Positions 5,179-7,003 of a stretch of 7,003 nt of DNA are shown piece after piece (the stretch's first letter is position 1; each line of letters begins with the position of its first letter). The notes below the pieces were generated by a model that saw only the letters and a program-made list of their open reading frames with translations, was not told the origin of the DNA and did not search any database. This DNA comes from Candidatus Nanopelagicales bacterium (GTDB taxonomy: Bacteria; Actinomycetota; Actinomycetes; S36-B12), in assembly GCA_023264215.1 (NCBI GenBank), contig JALQSY010000092.1:1-7003 (forward strand). Reading direction: 5' to 3'. Position numbers and translations under genes: made by a program.

Positions 5179-6683
5179 ACTTCCGGCGCCGCGTCCTCAT
5201 CGAGATAGCCGCCGGCCCCGGCGAGCCGTTTCGCGGCATCGAGGGGCTTGACGTCACGTTCGCCGCCCGGCAGTCCGGCACGACGGGCGCAGACGACGCA
5301 CGCGTGACGGTGGTGGGGCAGAGCGCGCAGTCGCTGTCCGTCATCCGAACGCCCGGCGCCATCGTGCGCGTCTCGGCGTCCTACGGCGACGCCGAGCCCG
5401 TCCCGGTGTGCCAGGGTGCCGTCGTGCCGGGGTCGCTGCGTGACGAGCCACAGGACGACGGGCTGCGCCGCATCGAGGTGCAGGTTGGCGACGGCATCGA
5501 CGTGCGCCGGCTGGTGGTGTCGGTGGAGCGGTCGCAGCCGTCGACTGGCGAGGACGTGGCGCGCGAGGTGGCGCGGCTGGCCGGCATCCCGGTGGGCGTC
5601 ATCCGCACCGGGCGCGAGGTCACCTACCGGGGCGGGTACGCCCGCGTCGCGACGGTGGCGCAGCACCTTGACGACCTCGCCGCGGACCTTGGATGCTCGT
5701 GGTCGGTGCAGGACGGGCGCCTGTCGCTGTGGCCCGCCGACGGCCAGCGCGAGGTGCGCGACATCGCGGTCAGCGCCGACACCGGGCTCATCGGGCACCC
5801 CATCGCGCAGGACGGGGCGGTGGTGTTCCTGATGCAGCTCATCCCCGGCCTGCGTCCCGGCGACGTCCTGACGGCGCAGACGCGCGAGTACCGCGGCCGG
5901 TACATCGTGCGCGAGGTCCAGCACGTCGGCGGAAGCAGGTCCGAGAACTTTGAGACGCGCGCAACATGCACGCTCGAGGACGCCGCGCCCACGTCGACGG
6001 ACGCGGAGCAGGCGGCCCCGCGCGTCAGCGAGCCGCGGCTGACGGACGCGCTCCAGGCGACGCGTCGGGGCGCGGCGGCGGACGTGGAGACGGTGCTAGT
6101 CGCGGAGGTCGAGCGGTACGACGCGGCGCAGCAGACGGTGGACGTCCGGCAGGTGGTGGCGCCCCGGTTTGAGTCCGGCGGCGTGGTGACGTTCGCGGAC
6201 CCGGTGGCGCTGACGGCGGTCCCGGTTCGCTGGGAGCGGTCGGGCGCGCGCGGGCTGACGTTCGGCCTGGACGTTGGCGACCGCGGCTATCTGGTGGTCC
6301 GGTCGCGCTCGCACGACGAGGTGGACGACGGCGAGACGGCGTCGACGGTGCGGCCGGTGTCGCAGCGGCGGCACGCGCTCCGAGACGCCTACTTCGTGCC
6401 CGGCTACCAGCCTCGCGGGGGGCTGACGTCGTCGGACTACCGCAGCGACGGGCAGGTGGTGCTCACGATGCCGAGCGGGGAGGCGTTGCACCTTGGGACG
6501 GCGACCGCGCTGGAACTCATCGCGCGGGCAGACCTCGTGCTCGCGGAGTTGCAGGCCATCGAAACCACGCTGACGACCGGCTCAACGCCGACGGGCGGGG
6601 GGACGGTGACTTTCGCGACGGCCTACATCGCCCCCACGAGCGCGTCCGCCATCGCCTCCGACCGCGTCAAGGTGGACTCGTGA
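5175..6683 (+). CDS. Baseplate hub fused to Gp138-type membrane-piercing spike
   Basis: This 502-residue protein appears to join two proteins that are usually separate. Residues 1-270 look like a baseplate hub (the role of T4 gp27, Mu gp44 and P2 gpD). They show beta strands around 22-115, a helical insert with TGEDVAREVARLAGIPVG (124-141), the segment LDDLAADLGCSWSVQDGRLS (165-184), and a closing domain with IPGLRPGDVLTAQ and YRGRYIVREVQHVGG (223-253). Residues 271-287 are a linker. Residues 288-415 match the Gp138 N-terminal spike pattern: a leading helix, VLVAEVERYDAAQQTVDVRQVV (OB-fold strands), LTFGLDVGDRGYLVVRSRS, then RRHALRDAYFVPGYQPR. The C-terminus (416-502) contains VVLTMPSGEALHLG, a helix and a Thr/Gly/Ala tail ending DRVKVDS. 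A VgrG-like trimer is inferred. I see no HxH metal-binding tip and no lysozyme domain. The reading frame is continuous, so a fusion is encoded unless there is a sequencing error near 5980-6030. Confidence 0.72.
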   Translation: MNFRRRVLIEIAAGPGEPFRGIEGLDVTFAARQSGTTGADDARVTVVGQSAQSLSVIRTPGAIVRVSASYGDAEPVPVCQGAVVPGSLRDEPQDDGLRRIEVQVGDGIDVRRLVVSVERSQPSTGEDVAREVARLAGIPVGVIRTGREVTYRGGYARVATVAQHLDDLAADLGCSWSVQDGRLSLWPADGQREVRDIAVSADTGLIGHPIAQDGAVVFLMQLIPGLRPGDVLTAQTREYRGRYIVREVQHVGGSRSENFETRATCTLEDAAPTSTDAEQAAPRVSEPRLTDALQATRRGAAADVETVLVAEVERYDAAQQTVDVRQVVAPRFESGGVVTFADPVALTAVPVRWERSGARGLTFGLDVGDRGYLVVRSRSHDEVDDGETASTVRPVSQRRHALRDAYFVPGYQPRGGLTSSDYRSDGQVVLTMPSGEALHLGTATALELIARADLVLAELQAIETTLTTGSTPTGGGTVTFATAYIAPTSASAIASDRVKVDS

Positions 6684-6913
6684 CCGCGCCGTCCGTTTCC
6701 GCCCGCATCATCCTTGATCCCGAGGACCACGCGGCCATCTCGGCGCTCGGCGTCCTGCTCGCCGCCATCGGCCGCCCCACGCCGGACGAGCACGTCGCGG
6801 CGCGGTACCTGACGCTGTACCTGTCGACGCGGGCGGTTTCGAACAGCGTCATCGCATCGGGCGATCCGCCGCCGGTGCCCCTACCCGGATGCCGTGGTAG
6901 GATGGCGCCATGA
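6680..6913 (+). CDS. Small protein of unknown function in the baseplate operon
   Basis: I do not recognise this 77-residue protein. It starts at a GTG that overlaps the hub-spike stop (GTGA), with AAGGTGG at 6669-6675 as a plausible ribosome site, and it ends in an ATGA overlap with the next gene. Residues 13-31 and 36-52 look like two helices separated by a Gly-Arg-Pro-Thr-Pro turn (DHAAISALGVLLAAIG, then VAARYLTLYLSTRA). The last 17 residues are Pro/Gly/Arg-rich and probably unstructured. There is no signal peptide and no obvious membrane segment. Its position between spike and wedge genes suggests a baseplate accessory or assembly role, but this is inference only. The junctions at both ends and the helical pattern favour a real gene over a shadow. 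Confidence 0.55.
   Translation: MTAPSVSARIILDPEDHAAISALGVLLAAIGRPTPDEHVAARYLTLYLSTRAVSNSVIASGDPPPVPLPGCRGRMAP
6880..6901 (+). promoter_or_regulatory. Hairpin covering the ribosome site of the last gene
   Basis: CCTACC (6880-6885) can pair with GGTAGG (6896-6901) around a ten-base loop, giving six perfect base pairs. The 3' arm overlaps AGGA at 6899-6902, the likely ribosome site seven bases before the ATG at 6910. Ribosomes finishing the 77-residue gene would melt it, so it may couple translation of the two. The pairing is seen. The effect is inferred. Confidence 0.3.
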
Positions 6914-7003
6914 CCGCAATCGCCCTCGACACCGACGACGACTTCGTCCTGCCGCTCCAGCAGGCGCAGGACCGCACGCGCGTCGCGATTGACGCGGTGC
7001 GCC
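6910..7003 (+). CDS. Start of a probable gp25/gp46-like baseplate wedge protein (partial)
   Basis: The ATG at 6910 overlaps the previous stop as ATGA and the frame is open to the window edge (31 codons). The N-terminus (MTAIALDTDDDFVLPL, then a helix from about residue 17) resembles the start of small baseplate proteins related to T4 gp25, P2 gpW and Mu gp46, which begin with an acidic 'LDxDxDLVL' strand and continue into a helical region. Such a gene normally follows hub and spike and precedes the gp47/baseplate J gene, so the order fits. The core motif of that family lies beyond the edge, so this is a reasoned guess. Confidence 0.5.
   Translation, partial: MTAIALDTDDDFVLPLQQAQDRTRVAIDAVR

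Noticed and set aside
5118..5924. Minus-strand frame of 268 codons opposite the hub domain
   Set aside because: It is rich in His, Arg and Ala with no recognisable motif and lies opposite a well-supported gene.

Overview
This GC-rich window (roughly 70% GC by eye) is one continuous tail-and-baseplate module of a contractile-tailed (myovirus-like) phage or prophage, or of a tailocin derived from one. All supported genes lie on the + strand. They are packed end to end, mostly with GTGA, ATGA or TGATG stop/start overlaps. There are no rRNA, tRNA, CRISPR, insertion-sequence or host metabolic genes. The GC content and frequent GTG starts suggest a high-GC bacterial host (actinobacterial, proteobacterial or similar), but nothing here fixes the taxon. 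Capsid, lysis and integration genes are not in the window, so phage, prophage and tailocin cannot be told apart.

Layout, left to right: the last codons of an upstream gene (1-18); a neck/tail-terminator protein (15-596); a DUF3383-type tail sheath (596-1672); a tail tube protein (1672-2106); a tail assembly chaperone (2115-2558) with a -1 frame extension reaching 2722; the tape measure protein (2719-4308); a Dit-like baseplate protein (4349-4867); a small baseplate plug protein (4867-5178); a 502-residue protein that appears to fuse a baseplate hub to a Gp138-type spike (5175-6683); a 77-residue protein I do not recognise (6680-6913); and the start of a probable gp25/gp46-like baseplate wedge gene (6910 to the window edge).

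Together these genes build the tail. The hub, spike, plug and Dit-like proteins form the central baseplate. The tube assembles on it around the tape measure, which the chaperone keeps soluble. The sheath polymerises around the tube, and the terminator caps the tail and joins it to the head.

The most notable sequence-level feature is a complete-looking programmed -1 frameshift signal in the chaperone gene. It has a Shine-Dalgarno-like GGAGG (2417-2421), a canonical T TTT TTC slippery heptamer (2429-2435) and a 10-bp stem-loop (2441-2465). The -1 frame then stays open to the tape measure start and would give a 202-residue fusion analogous to lambda gpGT. The second point of interest is the hub-spike fusion, a VgrG-like arrangement in a phage tail operon. 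I see no wholly new biological system here. The window is a compact contractile tail module with these unusual details.
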